Source: Salinarimonas ramus
GTDB taxonomy: Bacteria; Pseudomonadota; Alphaproteobacteria; Rhizobiales; Beijerinckiaceae
Direction of reading: 5' to 3'
DNA length: 64,000 bases
Assembly (NCBI RefSeq): GCF_014645695.1
Contig: NZ_BMMF01000006.1
Location: forward strand, 195,322-259,321
Made by a program: the position numbers and the translations under genes. The notes beneath the pieces are model-generated. The model did not search any database. It saw only the letters and a list, made by a program, of their open reading frames with translations, and was not told the origin of the DNA. Positions 26,487-34,588 of this stretch are shown piece after piece (position 1 is the stretch's first letter; each line of letters begins with the position of its first letter).

Positions 26487-27164
26487 TCAGCTCTGGCCCT
26501 CGGGGGCGCCGTCGCCCGCGGCGATCTTTCCGGAGAGCTCGACGAGCGCCTCGCGCCACAGCTCCGCCGGCTGCGCGCCGGAGATCGCCCAGCGCCCGGC
26601 CACGATGAAGAAGGGCACGCCCGTCACGCCGATGGCGCGGGCGCGCTCCTCCTCGCGGGCGACGAGCTCGGCCAACTGATCGTCGGCGAGCGCCCGGCGG
26701 GCGTGCTCGCCATCGAGCCCGGCCTCGACGGCGCAGGCGAGGAGCACGGCCTCGTCGGTCAGATCGGCGCCCTCGTTGAAATAGGCCCGGAACAGCCGGT
26801 CGGAGACGGCGTCGTCGAGCTGCTGCGTCGAGGCGAAGGCGATCAGCGCGTGGGCGCGCCGCGTATTGGGCGTGCGCGTCTGCGCGCCGAAGCGGTAGTC
26901 GAGCCCCTCCTCGGCGCCGAGCCGCGTCATCTCGGCGTCGAGCGCGTCCGAACGCTCCGCGCCGAGCTTCGCCGCGCGATAGGCGGCGCGCTCCATGCCC
27001 TCGGACGGCATGTCGGGGTTGAGCTCGAAGGGCCGCCAGGAGAGCGTCACCGGAATGCCCGCCTCCTCGGCGCCGCGCCTGAGGCGTGCCGCGCCGAGCC
27101 AGCACCAGGGGCAGATCACGTCGGAGACGACGGTGACTTCGATCGGGGCGGCGGCGTCGGCCAT
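26487..27164 (-). CDS. DsbA/FrnE-family thiol oxidoreductase
   Basis: A cytoplasmic 225-aa DsbA-like thioredoxin-fold protein. The active site is CPWC (VVSDVICPWCWLGAARL, about residues 18-21), with cis-Pro in GVTGVPFFIVAGRWAISGAQ. The helical insert and NTRRAHALI are typical of FrnE and 2-hydroxychromene-2-carboxylate isomerase relatives. No signal peptide is seen, so it is not a periplasmic DsbA. The start at 27164 has GGGAGAG upstream. Confidence 0.9.
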   Translation of the reverse strand: MADAAAPIEVTVVSDVICPWCWLGAARLRRGAEEAGIPVTLSWRPFELNPDMPSEGMERAAYRAAKLGAERSDALDAEMTRLGAEEGLDYRFGAQTRTPNTRRAHALIAFASTQQLDDAVSDRLFRAYFNEGADLTDEAVLLACAVEAGLDGEHARRALADDQLAELVAREEERARAIGVTGVPFFIVAGRWAISGAQPAELWREALVELSGKIAAGDGAPEGQS

Positions 27165-27378
27165 GGCGGCTCTCCCTCGCATTGCGGACGCGCCGACCCT
27201 AGCCCCATCGCCGCCCCCGCGCACCCCCGGCTCTCGAAAGCGTGACGCCCGCATGTGCATGGGGAGCATCGGAGGAAAAGCCTCCTCTTGCGTCCGGCGC
27301 GCAGGCTTGGCATCAAGGTCCCGGCACAGAACGAAAGCGGAACTTCAGGCGGAACTCGGAGCGAGGGGAGGGCGGGCG

Positions 27379-27606
27379 ATGGTGGTGCGCAAGCGCGTGT
27401 TCGACGAGGCGGAGCAGGCCGAGCTGCTGCTCACCCTGGCGCAGGCGCGAAAGGCGCTCGTGCATGCCGCCGAGCGGCTCCCGCGCCGCTCGGTGTCGCG
27501 GGCGGGGGCCGATCGTGTCGTCGCCAACATCGACGAGCTCGCCTTCCTCCTCACCGGCTCGCGCGAGCACTTCTGGGAGCCGCAGCACGCGACGCCGGGC
27601 GAGTGA
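27379..27606 (+). CDS. Small helical protein, unknown
   Basis: A 75-aa protein of mixed charge, MVVRKRVFDEAEQAELLLTL and on, ending near FWEPQHATPGE. I know no family for it. The ATG is preceded by GGGGAGGGCGGGCG, a plausible ribosome-binding site, and the reading frame is not a shadow of a gene on the other strand. It stands alone, converging with the TRAP operon 21 bp away. Confidence 0.6.
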   Translation: MVVRKRVFDEAEQAELLLTLAQARKALVHAAERLPRRSVSRAGADRVVANIDELAFLLTGSREHFWEPQHATPGE

Positions 27607-27627
27607 GGTGGGCTCCAGGCGCGAGCC

Positions 27628-28953
27628 TCACCAGCCGATGGCGTCCGGCAGCCAGGTGGCGAGGCCGGGTGCCGAGAAGAGGATCACGAGCGCCAGCAGC
27701 TGGAGGGCGATGAAGGGCAGGACGCCCTTGTAGATCGCCCCCGTCGTCACACCCGGCGGCGCGACGCCCTTGAGGAAGAACAGCGCCCAGCCGAAGGGCG
27801 GGGTGAGGAACGAGGTCTGCAGGTTCATGCAGATCAGGATGCCGAGCCAGACCATGTCCACCCCCTCCGCGATGAAGAAGGGCAGGAACAGCGGCAGGGC
27901 GACGTAGGTGATCTCGATCCATTCGAGGAAGAAGCCGAGCAGGAAGACGAGGGCGAGCAGGAAGATCAGGCTCCCCGTCAGCCCGCCGGGCACCCACTCG
28001 AACATGCGCTCGACGAGATGCTCGCCGCCGAGCCCGCGGAAGGCGAGGGCGAAGAGCTGGGCGCAGATCAGGATGAAGAATACCATCGCCGAGATCAGCA
28101 GCGTCGTGCGCGCCACCTCCCACAGGAGGCGCGCCGAGAGCTTGCCCGCGACGAGCGTCATGAGCAGCGCGCCGATGGCGCCCATGGAGGCGGCCTCGGT
28201 GGGCGCGGCGACGCCGCCGACGATGGAGCCGAGCACCGCCACGACGAGGCCGATCGGCGGCACGACGACGAGGAGCGTCTTCTTCGCGAGCGCGCCGCCC
28301 GACATGGCGTGGCGCTCCTCGGCGGGGATCGCGGGCGCGAGATCGGGGCGAACCCGCGCCGTGACCAGGAGCGCGATCACGTAGATGCCCGAGAGCATCA
28401 GGCCGGGGATCATGGCGGCGGCGAAGAGCGTGCCTACCGATTCGCCGAGCACGTCGGCCAGGAGAATCAGCACGAGCGAGGGCGGGATGATCTGGCCGAG
28501 CGTGCCCGACGCGCAGATCACGCCGCAGGCGAGCGGCGTGGAATAGCCGCGCCGGATCAGCGCCGGCAGCGTGAGCAGCCCCAGCGTCACGATGGTGGCC
28601 CCGACGATGCCCGTCGCCGCGCCCAGCAGCACGCCCACGAGCACGATGGCGACGCCCATGCCCCCGTTGAGCCGCCCGAAGAGGTGGCCGATGACGTCGA
28701 TCAGCTCCTCGGCGAGGCGCGATTTCTCGAGCATCACGCCCATGAAGACGAAGAGCGGGATCGCCATCAGCGTGTAGTTCGTCACCACGCCGTAGATGCG
28801 CGACGGCACGAGGTTGAACAGCATCGGCCCGAAGCCGGCATAGCCGAACACGATCGCCGCGGTCGCGATGGCGATGCCGACGGGGATGCCGATCATGATC
28901 AGGAGGAAGAAGGCGCCGACCATGGCGAGCGCCAGCATCTCGTTGGGCGACAT
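27628..28953 (-). CDS. TRAP transporter large permease (DctM type)
   Basis: A 441-aa membrane protein with about 12 helices, the ion-coupled channel of a tripartite ATP-independent periplasmic transporter. Hallmarks are GIPVGIAIATAAIVFGYAG, MAIPLFVFMGVMLEKSRLAEELIDVIGHLFGRL and GVICASGTLGQIIPPSLVLIL. It is 4 bp downstream of the small permease and last in dctP-dctQ-dctM. The solute is not readable from this subunit; see the binding protein. Confidence 0.95.
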   Translation of the reverse strand: MSPNEMLALAMVGAFFLLIMIGIPVGIAIATAAIVFGYAGFGPMLFNLVPSRIYGVVTNYTLMAIPLFVFMGVMLEKSRLAEELIDVIGHLFGRLNGGMGVAIVLVGVLLGAATGIVGATIVTLGLLTLPALIRRGYSTPLACGVICASGTLGQIIPPSLVLILLADVLGESVGTLFAAAMIPGLMLSGIYVIALLVTARVRPDLAPAIPAEERHAMSGGALAKKTLLVVVPPIGLVVAVLGSIVGGVAAPTEAASMGAIGALLMTLVAGKLSARLLWEVARTTLLISAMVFFILICAQLFALAFRGLGGEHLVERMFEWVPGGLTGSLIFLLALVFLLGFFLEWIEITYVALPLFLPFFIAEGVDMVWLGILICMNLQTSFLTPPFGWALFFLKGVAPPGVTTGAIYKGVLPFIALQLLALVILFSAPGLATWLPDAIGW

Positions 28954-28957
28954 CGGG

Positions 28958-29464
28958 TCAGCCTCGGGATCGCGTGAGGAAGGCGTGGCGCAGCGCGTGA
29001 CAGAGGCCCTGCACGGCCAGCAGCGCGAAGCCGAGCGGCAAGAGGCTCTTCAGGGCGAAGCGCCAGGGCAGCCCGCCGGGATTGGGCGAGCCCTCGCCGA
29101 GCCGCCAGGACTGCGCCACGAAGGGGATCGAGAGCTTGACCATCCACGCGGCGAAGCCGGCGAGCAGCACGCCGGTGAGCACCTCGATCGCGCGCTTCGT
29201 CCAGGCCGGGAAGCGCTCGTAGAAGACGTCGACGCGCACCTGCTCGCCGGCGAGGAGCGCGTAGGACATGCCGAACAGCGCGATCGGCGAGATCAGGTGC
29301 CATTCGAGCTCCTGCAGCCAGATCGCGCCGGCGGACAGGAAGTAGCGCGCGAGCACGTTCCCCGCGACCAGGATCACGAGGACGATGCAGGTGAGCGCGG
29401 CGAGGCGGCCGAACAACGCGACCGCCCCCTCCAGAGCCTCGACGAGGCGTTCGAGCGCGTGCAC
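28958..29464 (-). CDS. TRAP transporter small permease (DctQ type)
   Basis: Four-helix membrane subunit (168 aa) that joins the large permease. The pattern AGNVLARYFLSAGAIWLQELEWHL and LAGEQVRVDVFYERFPAW is diagnostic of DctQ. It lies 3 bp after the binding-protein gene and 4 bp before dctM. Confidence 0.93.
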   Translation of the reverse strand: MHALERLVEALEGAVALFGRLAALTCIVLVILVAGNVLARYFLSAGAIWLQELEWHLISPIALFGMSYALLAGEQVRVDVFYERFPAWTKRAIEVLTGVLLAGFAAWMVKLSIPFVAQSWRLGEGSPNPGGLPWRFALKSLLPLGFALLAVQGLCHALRHAFLTRSRG

Positions 29465-29467
29465 GGG

Positions 29468-30565
29468 TCAGCCGCCCAGGATCGTGCCGTGCCAGGGACC
29501 TTCCGAGATGCCCGCCCAGCGATCGTGGTCGGCCTTGAAGGCCATGTAGCTGTCGTGGACCTTCTGCGAGACCGGATCCTTGGCCGATTCGGTGGAGAGC
29601 ACGTCCGCCGTCACCTCGCGCAGGCGGTCGACGACCGGCTGGGGCAGCACGGCGGCGGTGACGCCGTGGTTCGTGACGAGGTCGGTGAGCGCCTCGCCGT
29701 TCACCGCCTCCGACCAGGTGACGCTCTCGAGCACGGTCGCCTGCGCGGCGGAGCGCACGATGGCCTTGAGGTCGTCGGGAAGCGCGTCCCAGGCGGCGCG
29801 GGAGATGGCGAGCTCGCCGGTGGTGGCCGGCTCGTGCCAGCCGGTCGTGTGGTAGAACTTCGCCGCGTTCTGCAGGCCGAGGCGACGGTCCTGGTAGGGC
29901 CCGACGAACTCGGCCGCGTCGATGACGCCGCGCTCGAGCGCCGGGAAGATCTCGCCGCCGGGCAGGAGGCGCGCGTCGACGCCGAGCTCGCCGTAGATGC
30001 GGCTCGCGAGGCCCGGGATGCGCATGCGCAGGCCGTTCAAGTCCTCCACCGTCTCGATGGGCTCGCGGAACCAGCCGGTCATCTGCACGCCGGTATTGTT
30101 GAGCGGGAAGGCGACGAGGCCGAAGGGCTCGTAGACCTCCTGCCACAGCTCCAGGCCGCCACCGTGATAGAGCCAGGCCATGTGGCCGAGGAAGCTCATG
30201 CCGAAGGGCACGGTGGTGAAGTACTGCGCCGCGAAGCTGCGGCCGGACCAGAAATACGAGTTGGCGGCGTTCGCCTCGACGACGCCGGAGACCACCGCGT
30301 CGAAACCTTCGAGCGCCGGCACGAGCTCGCCGGCGGCGAAGTGCTGGATCGAGAGGCGCCCCCCGGACATGGCCTCGACCTTCTCGATGAAGGCGTCCGG
30401 GCTGCCCGGGCCCGTCGTGTAGAAGGGCGAGTTCGGGCCGTAGGCGTTCGTCATGCGCCAGGTGAAGCTCTCCTGCGCCCGCACGATGGAGGGCGCCGCC
30501 ACGCTCGCGCCGGCGGCGATGGCGCCGCCCGCGACGCCGCGGGTGAGAAAATCGCGTCTGTTCAT
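29468..30565 (-). CDS. TRAP substrate-binding protein, 2-oxoacid (TakP) type
   Basis: Periplasmic solute receptor (365 aa). The N terminus MNRRDFLTRGVAGGAIAAG is a twin-arginine signal, cleaved near VRAQE (about residue 31). Segments such as HGGGLELWQEVYEPFGLVAF, NNTGVQMTGWFREPI, GGEIFPALERGVIDAAEFVG and the Arg in RMRIPG resemble TakP, which binds 2-oxoacids such as pyruvate or 2-oxobutyrate. The start has GGAGGAT 7 bp upstream. It heads the TRAP operon and sits beneath a GntR gene. The substrate class is an inference from similarity. Confidence 0.92.
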   Translation of the reverse strand: MNRRDFLTRGVAGGAIAAGASVAAPSIVRAQESFTWRMTNAYGPNSPFYTTGPGSPDAFIEKVEAMSGGRLSIQHFAAGELVPALEGFDAVVSGVVEANAANSYFWSGRSFAAQYFTTVPFGMSFLGHMAWLYHGGGLELWQEVYEPFGLVAFPLNNTGVQMTGWFREPIETVEDLNGLRMRIPGLASRIYGELGVDARLLPGGEIFPALERGVIDAAEFVGPYQDRRLGLQNAAKFYHTTGWHEPATTGELAISRAAWDALPDDLKAIVRSAAQATVLESVTWSEAVNGEALTDLVTNHGVTAAVLPQPVVDRLREVTADVLSTESAKDPVSQKVHDSYMAFKADHDRWAGISEGPWHGTILGG

Positions 30566-30812
30566 CTCGGGATCCTCCGGTTTCGCGTCGCTCCGCCCCG
30601 AGGCCCGCACCTCGCGATGCGGGCTTCTTCCCCGGCCGTCTCTTCCCCTCGCGACCTTCCTCTACGGGAGGCCGTCTCTCGTCGGAGGCTGCTCTTGCAC
30701 GCAGGATGCCAATTGACGCGTCCGGCCTGCGGAAAAGCACGTAGGCCGTCGCGCTCCCGCGCGATGGCGCGAAAGGCGACGGCCTCTGCTCGTCTCGCAT
30801 GCACTTGCTATG

Positions 30813-30830
30813 GAACTGACATGTCAGTTC
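30813..30830. promoter_or_regulatory. Perfect 18-bp palindrome, likely GntR operator
   Basis: GAACTGACATGTCAGTTC lies in the gap between the GntR gene and dctP, 248 bp upstream of the TRAP operon start. Palindromes of this size in such a place usually bind the local regulator. CTGACA within it could double as a -35 element for the minus-strand TRAP promoter. Confidence 0.6.
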
Positions 30831-30860
30831 GCCCGCCGCCGCGTTCCCCGGGCGGGACGC

Positions 30861-31568
30861 TCACATCAGGGCGTCGAGGGTGCGGCGGGTGTAGTCCTCG
30901 ACGTAGTCGACGAGGGCGTCGGACGCCGCCTGCGCCCGTGCCTCGTCGCCCTCTGCGACGGCGCGGCAGATGGCGCCGTGCAGGCGGCTCACGCGCGGGA
31001 TGTCGCCGAAGCGCTCGAAGGCGAGGAACCAGAAGCGACGCGTCTGCGCCTGGATCGGCGCCATGGCGGCGGCGGCGTACTTGTTCTGCGCGCTCGCGGC
31101 GAGCAGCGCGTTGAAGTCCCGGTCGGCGGGGATGAACAAGGCCTCGTCGCTCGCGGCCTCGGCGGCGGCGAAGCGCTCGGCGAGCGCGGAGAAGCGCGTG
31201 CGCGTCTCGCGGTCGGCGAGGCGGGCGGCGCGCCCTGCCATGATGCGCTCGAGCCCGCGGCGCACCTCGATGAGCTTGAACTGGTCGGCGAGGTCGATCT
31301 CGGAGACGATGGCGCCCGCGCGCGGCAGGATGCGCAGCGTGCCTTCCAGCGCGAGGCGCTGCATGGCCTCGCGCACCGGCGTGCGGCCGATGCCCAGCCG
31401 CTGGGCCATCGTGTTCTCGGAGATGCGGCTGCCGGGCGCGAGCGCGAGGGTGACGATCATCTCCTCGAGCTGCCGATAGGCCTGCTGCGCCTGCGTCTCG
31501 CCGGGGCGCGGGCGCTCCGCCTCCTCGAGGCCGCCCGCCGCCGCACCGGCCGCGCCGGCCCCGCTCAT
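30861..31568 (-). CDS. GntR/FCD-family transcriptional regulator
   Basis: A 235-aa dimeric DNA-binding protein with an N-terminal winged helix (about residues 27-95, ENTMAQRLGIGRTPVREAMQ) and a C-terminal FCD ligand domain (about 105-230) with the metal-binding pattern DRDFNALL and RLHGAICRAV. The ATGA overlap with the amidohydrolase stop shows cotranslation. It likely represses the TRAP operon and perhaps its own, through the palindrome at 30813-30830; the inducer is unknown. Confidence 0.9.
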   Translation of the reverse strand: MSGAGAAGAAAGGLEEAERPRPGETQAQQAYRQLEEMIVTLALAPGSRISENTMAQRLGIGRTPVREAMQRLALEGTLRILPRAGAIVSEIDLADQFKLIEVRRGLERIMAGRAARLADRETRTRFSALAERFAAAEAASDEALFIPADRDFNALLAASAQNKYAAAAMAPIQAQTRRFWFLAFERFGDIPRVSRLHGAICRAVAEGDEARAQAASDALVDYVEDYTRRTLDALM

Positions 31569-32524
31569 TCCGCGGCGAGCCCCGGCTCCGCGGCGCCCGC
31601 GCCGATCGCGAGCGCGATCTCGGGGAGCACCTCCGCCATGGCGGCGATCAGGTCGCGGGCGATGGCGTCGAATCCGGGGCTGCGGGTGAGCGTGCGCTCG
31701 TCCATGTAGAGCGCGCGGTTGATCTCGATCTGCAGCGCGTGGCGGTGCGCGCTCGGCTCGCCGTAATGCTCGGTGATGAAGCCCCCCGCATAGGGCTTGT
31801 TGCGCGCCACCCCGTAGCCGCGCCGGCGCAGAGCTTCCTCGACCCGGTCCGTGATCAGCGGTGCGCAGCTCGTCCCGTAGCGGTCGCCCAGCACGATGTC
31901 GGCGACGCCCATCTCCTCGCGGGCGAGCGAGGAGGAGGGCATGGAATGGCAATCGATCAGCACCGCCGCGCCGAAGCGCGAGACGGTGCGCTCGAACAGC
32001 CGGCGCAGGGCGCGATGGTAGGGCTTGTAGAGCGCCTCGACCCGCGCCATCCCCTCCGTGACGGAGAGCTTGCGCGCATAGATCTCGTGCCCGTCGGCCA
32101 CGAGCCGCGGGATGGTGCCGAGCCCGCCCGCGACGCGCATGGAGCGCGTGTTGGCGAAGCCGGGCAGGCGCCCGTCGAACATGCGCGGGTCGAGCTCGTA
32201 GGGCTCGCGGTTGACGTCCAGGTAGGCGCGGGGGAAGCGTGCGCGCAGCAGCGGCGCGCCCAGCACCGGCGCGTCGGCGAAGAGCGCGTCGACATAGGCG
32301 TCCTCCGAGCGGCGCAGCGCCAGGCCCGTGAGCCGCGCCGCCGCGAGGAAGGAGGCGGGATAGACGTCGCCCGCATGGGGCGCGTTGAAGACGAAGGGCG
32401 CGCTCTGGTGCGCCGGCGCGTCGACCACGAAGGCGGGCGCGAAGTCCGGATCGAGATCGGCGTCGCGCACGAGGTCGGTGCCGAGATCGCGATGGCCGGT
32501 TTCCATGTCGAGGCGAGCGGGCAT
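31565..32524 (-). CDS. N-formylglutamate amidohydrolase-family enzyme
   Basis: Zinc-type hydrolase of about 319 aa in the family that includes HutG, which cleaves N-formylglutamate in histidine breakdown. Conserved blocks include FNAPHAGDVYPASFL, RSEDAYVDALF, YLDVNREPYELDPRMF, VLIDCHSMPSS and HALQIEINRALYMDE. No other hut genes are near; it is paired instead with a GntR regulator and a TRAP transporter. The true substrate may be another N-acyl amino acid or amide. The start is uncertain: 32524 (AAGG upstream) or 32506; longer alternatives lack support. Confidence 0.88.
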   Translation of the reverse strand: MPARLDMETGHRDLGTDLVRDADLDPDFAPAFVVDAPAHQSAPFVFNAPHAGDVYPASFLAAARLTGLALRRSEDAYVDALFADAPVLGAPLLRARFPRAYLDVNREPYELDPRMFDGRLPGFANTRSMRVAGGLGTIPRLVADGHEIYARKLSVTEGMARVEALYKPYHRALRRLFERTVSRFGAAVLIDCHSMPSSSLAREEMGVADIVLGDRYGTSCAPLITDRVEEALRRRGYGVARNKPYAGGFITEHYGEPSAHRHALQIEINRALYMDERTLTRSPGFDAIARDLIAAMAEVLPEIALAIGAGAAEPGLAAE

Positions 32525-32769
32525 GCGGCCTTGCGGATCTCCGATGGTCGGGCGGGCGAGAGGCCGAGGACCCGGCGCTCGCGGAACGCTTGAAGATGGG
32601 GCTTCCTCCGCCATCTGTCCATGGCACGTTTGCGCGCGGGCGCGGCGGCGGCCACGAAGAACGCGGTGGAGAGCCTCCACGCGCGCAACGGCTTCACGGG
32701 CTGTTTACGGCCCCGCGGCTTTATGGAACAACGATACCCGATTCGCGCGACAGCCCATCCGGACCGAAG

Positions 32770-33126
32770 ATGAAGATTCTCCTCGCGGAAGACGACGACG
32801 ACATGCGCCGGTTCCTCGCCAAGGCCCTGCAGAACGCGGGCTACGAGGTGGTGAGCTTCGACAACGGCCTTTCGGCCTACAATCGCCTGCGCGAGGAGCC
32901 CTTCGAGCTCCTGCTCACGGACATCGTGATGCCCGAGATGGACGGGATCGAGCTGGCGCGCCGCGCGACCGAGCTCGACCCCGACATCAAGGTGATGTTC
33001 ATCACGGGCTTCGCGGCGGTGGCGCTCAACCCCGACACCCAGGCCCCGAAGGACGCCAAGGTCCTCTCCAAGCCCTTCCACCTCAAGGATCTCGTCAACG
33101 AGGTGGAGAAGCTGCTCGCGGCCTGA
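32770..33126 (+). CDS. cpdR: Single-domain response regulator CpdR
   Basis: A 118-aa receiver with no output domain. Phospho-acceptor Asp51 (LLLTDIVMPEMDG), acidic pocket Asp8/Asp9, Thr79 (FITGFAAVAL) and Lys101 are intact; DTQAPKDAKVLSKPFHLKDLV is the CpdR-specific end. In Caulobacter unphosphorylated CpdR brings the ClpXP protease to the cell pole and helps CtrA be degraded; CckA/ChpT phosphorylation switches this off. It fits the CtrA-type site upstream of minCDE in the same window. The tRNA-Val gene follows 140 bp later. Confidence 0.93.
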   Translation: MKILLAEDDDDMRRFLAKALQNAGYEVVSFDNGLSAYNRLREEPFELLLTDIVMPEMDGIELARRATELDPDIKVMFITGFAAVALNPDTQAPKDAKVLSKPFHLKDLVNEVEKLLAA

Positions 33127-33267
33127 CGCCGGCCCGTTTGCGGCCGTCCGCGGGGGCCGTGCGGGAGACAGCGAGATCGGCGTATTTTGCCGCTTGCATC
33201 CCTCGAACGCCTCCGCTATACGGCCCTCCTCACCGGCGGCGCTCACCCGAAGTCGCCGGTCTCTAGA

Positions 33268-33342
<75 letters not shown>

Positions 33343-33556
33343 GATTTTCCGAGTGATGAAGTAGCTTAGCTTCTGCGCATCGTTCCGGCCGAAACTTCGA
33401 TGAAAGAAATCGATAACGGTCACAGCGAACAACTTTGGCTGACAGGCGTCACTTCAATCTCTAGACCATTAGTTCAAAGCCAGTACGGTTGAGCGCTCAC
33501 ATCTTCGGCTTGCGACGAGAGGCTTGCCATGCCCTACACGAGAGGGTGTGGCAGAA

Positions 33557-33585
33557 TTGATTATTTGCTGCTATATCAAGATAGT
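33557..33585 (+). promoter_or_regulatory. Candidate promoter of the islet gene
   Basis: TTGATT (33557-33562), 17-bp spacer, GATAGT (33580-33585); the expected start is near 33592, 14 bp ahead of the ATG. The surrounding DNA is AT-rich, so chance matches are more likely than elsewhere. Confidence 0.4.
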
Positions 33586-33605
33586 TTGACTTCCGGGGCG
33601 TTCGG

Positions 33606-34490
33606 ATGGATCGGAGTGTTGTGTCCTTTGAGCAGGCAGAAGGCGTGGAGCCGCTGCCGACCCAGTTGCAGCTTAAGCAGCTAACCCAAGAGTTAAGGGC
33701 GTTGCTCTGGGCGGTCATTGTTAATTCGACCGAGCGTAGCGCGACCGAAGCGATGACCGGGTACATGGGAACCACTCTTGTGTTCTCCGCGCAGAGCGCA
33801 TGGGGGCGCATACTTAGAGATAAGCACGTTTTACGGGATCATTTACCGATCGACGAATTTGATTCTGATTTTCATTTTCAGATGGAGAGTTTGAAGAAGA
33901 TCTTTTGGGAAGGAGACTACGTCTTGGTCTTTGGAACCCTGCAGTGGATTTTGAGGCATGCAAGTTGTCCGCCGAACCTTGCTCGAGGCGTCGATTTCTG
34001 TCTGCAGCGTGCGAGGGCTGCTTATCGAGTGATCGATGGTCGGACAGTCGCTCCGATCGCATCAGAGCATGAGCGAGACGCGTTGCTTCAGGCGCTGACG
34101 ACGTCGCATGAGGCAGGTTTGGAGGGTGCTCGAGCTCATCTGCGAAATGCTGCAGGGGCGGCGTCCGAAGGGTCATACGCTGACAGCGTTCGAGAGAGCA
34201 TAAGCTCGGTTGAGTCAGTCGTGCGAGTCATGGCTCCAAATAAAAGCCTAGCTAATGCCCTTGCAGAGCTGCAGAAGACGTCTCATGTACATCCTGCGAT
34301 GAAATCCGCCTTTGAAAAACTCTATGGATACGCAAGCGATGAGCAGGGCATTCGTCATTCGTTGCTTCTAGATGGAGACAGTAAAGTCGATGAAGGCGAC
34401 GCGTTGTTCATGCTTGGCGCATGTGCGTCTTTTGTCACGTACTTGATTTCGAAGGGGCGGGCGGCGGGAGCGTTGAAATCTGATGCTTGA
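33606..34490 (+). CDS. AbiJ/HEPN-like putative abortive-infection protein
   Basis: A 294-aa soluble protein in atypical base composition. Its C-terminal half (about residues 160-285) has the pattern of AbiJ-related, HEPN-like helical domains: YADSVRESISSVESVVRVM, ALAELQKTSHVHPAMKSAFE, the DEQGIRHSLLLDGDSKVDEG stretch and GACASFVTYLISKG. The N-terminal half (about 60-150) is also helical with no motif I can name. Relatives with this tail are found in phage-defence contexts and may cut RNA through Arg-His residues; Arg250/His251 would be candidates. Function here is inferred from family likeness, position next to a tRNA gene and foreign composition. Confidence 0.7.
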   Translation: MDRSVVSFEQAEGVEPLPTQLQLKQLTQELRALLWAVIVNSTERSATEAMTGYMGTTLVFSAQSAWGRILRDKHVLRDHLPIDEFDSDFHFQMESLKKIFWEGDYVLVFGTLQWILRHASCPPNLARGVDFCLQRARAAYRVIDGRTVAPIASEHERDALLQALTTSHEAGLEGARAHLRNAAGAASEGSYADSVRESISSVESVVRVMAPNKSLANALAELQKTSHVHPAMKSAFEKLYGYASDEQGIRHSLLLDGDSKVDEGDALFMLGACASFVTYLISKGRAAGALKSDA

Positions 34491-34491
34491 C

Positions 34492-34510
34492 GCGTGCCGC
34501 CTCGGCACGC
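34492..34510 (+). terminator. Hairpin after the islet gene
   Basis: GCGTGCCG-CCT-CGGCACGC starts right at the stop codon of the islet gene. It lacks a T-run, so it is a weak terminator or an mRNA 3' stabiliser. Confidence 0.4.
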
Positions 34511-34588
34511 CTATGGTTACTTACGTCATTTGTCTAGCGCGACCGTTGTTGTGCAGCAGGCAATCTCATCGCGGCCACGGCCCCCCAT

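Larger units (their letters stand above)
33343..34560. other. Lower-GC islet inserted after tRNA-Val
   Basis: From the tRNA 3' end to just before the ABC-F gene the sequence is visibly AT-richer, with codons such as TTG, AAA, AAT and GAT that neighbouring genes avoid. It carries one gene (33606-34490), a promoter in front of it, and a small hairpin after it. No integrase, no repeat of the tRNA 3' end and no insertion sequence were found, so it may be a decayed or very small island. Confidence 0.7.

Noticed and set aside
33343..34588. Attachment-site repeat of the tRNA-Val 3' end
   Set aside because: I looked for a second copy of the T-arm/acceptor end up to the ABC-F gene and found none, so integration by tRNA-targeted recombination is not shown.
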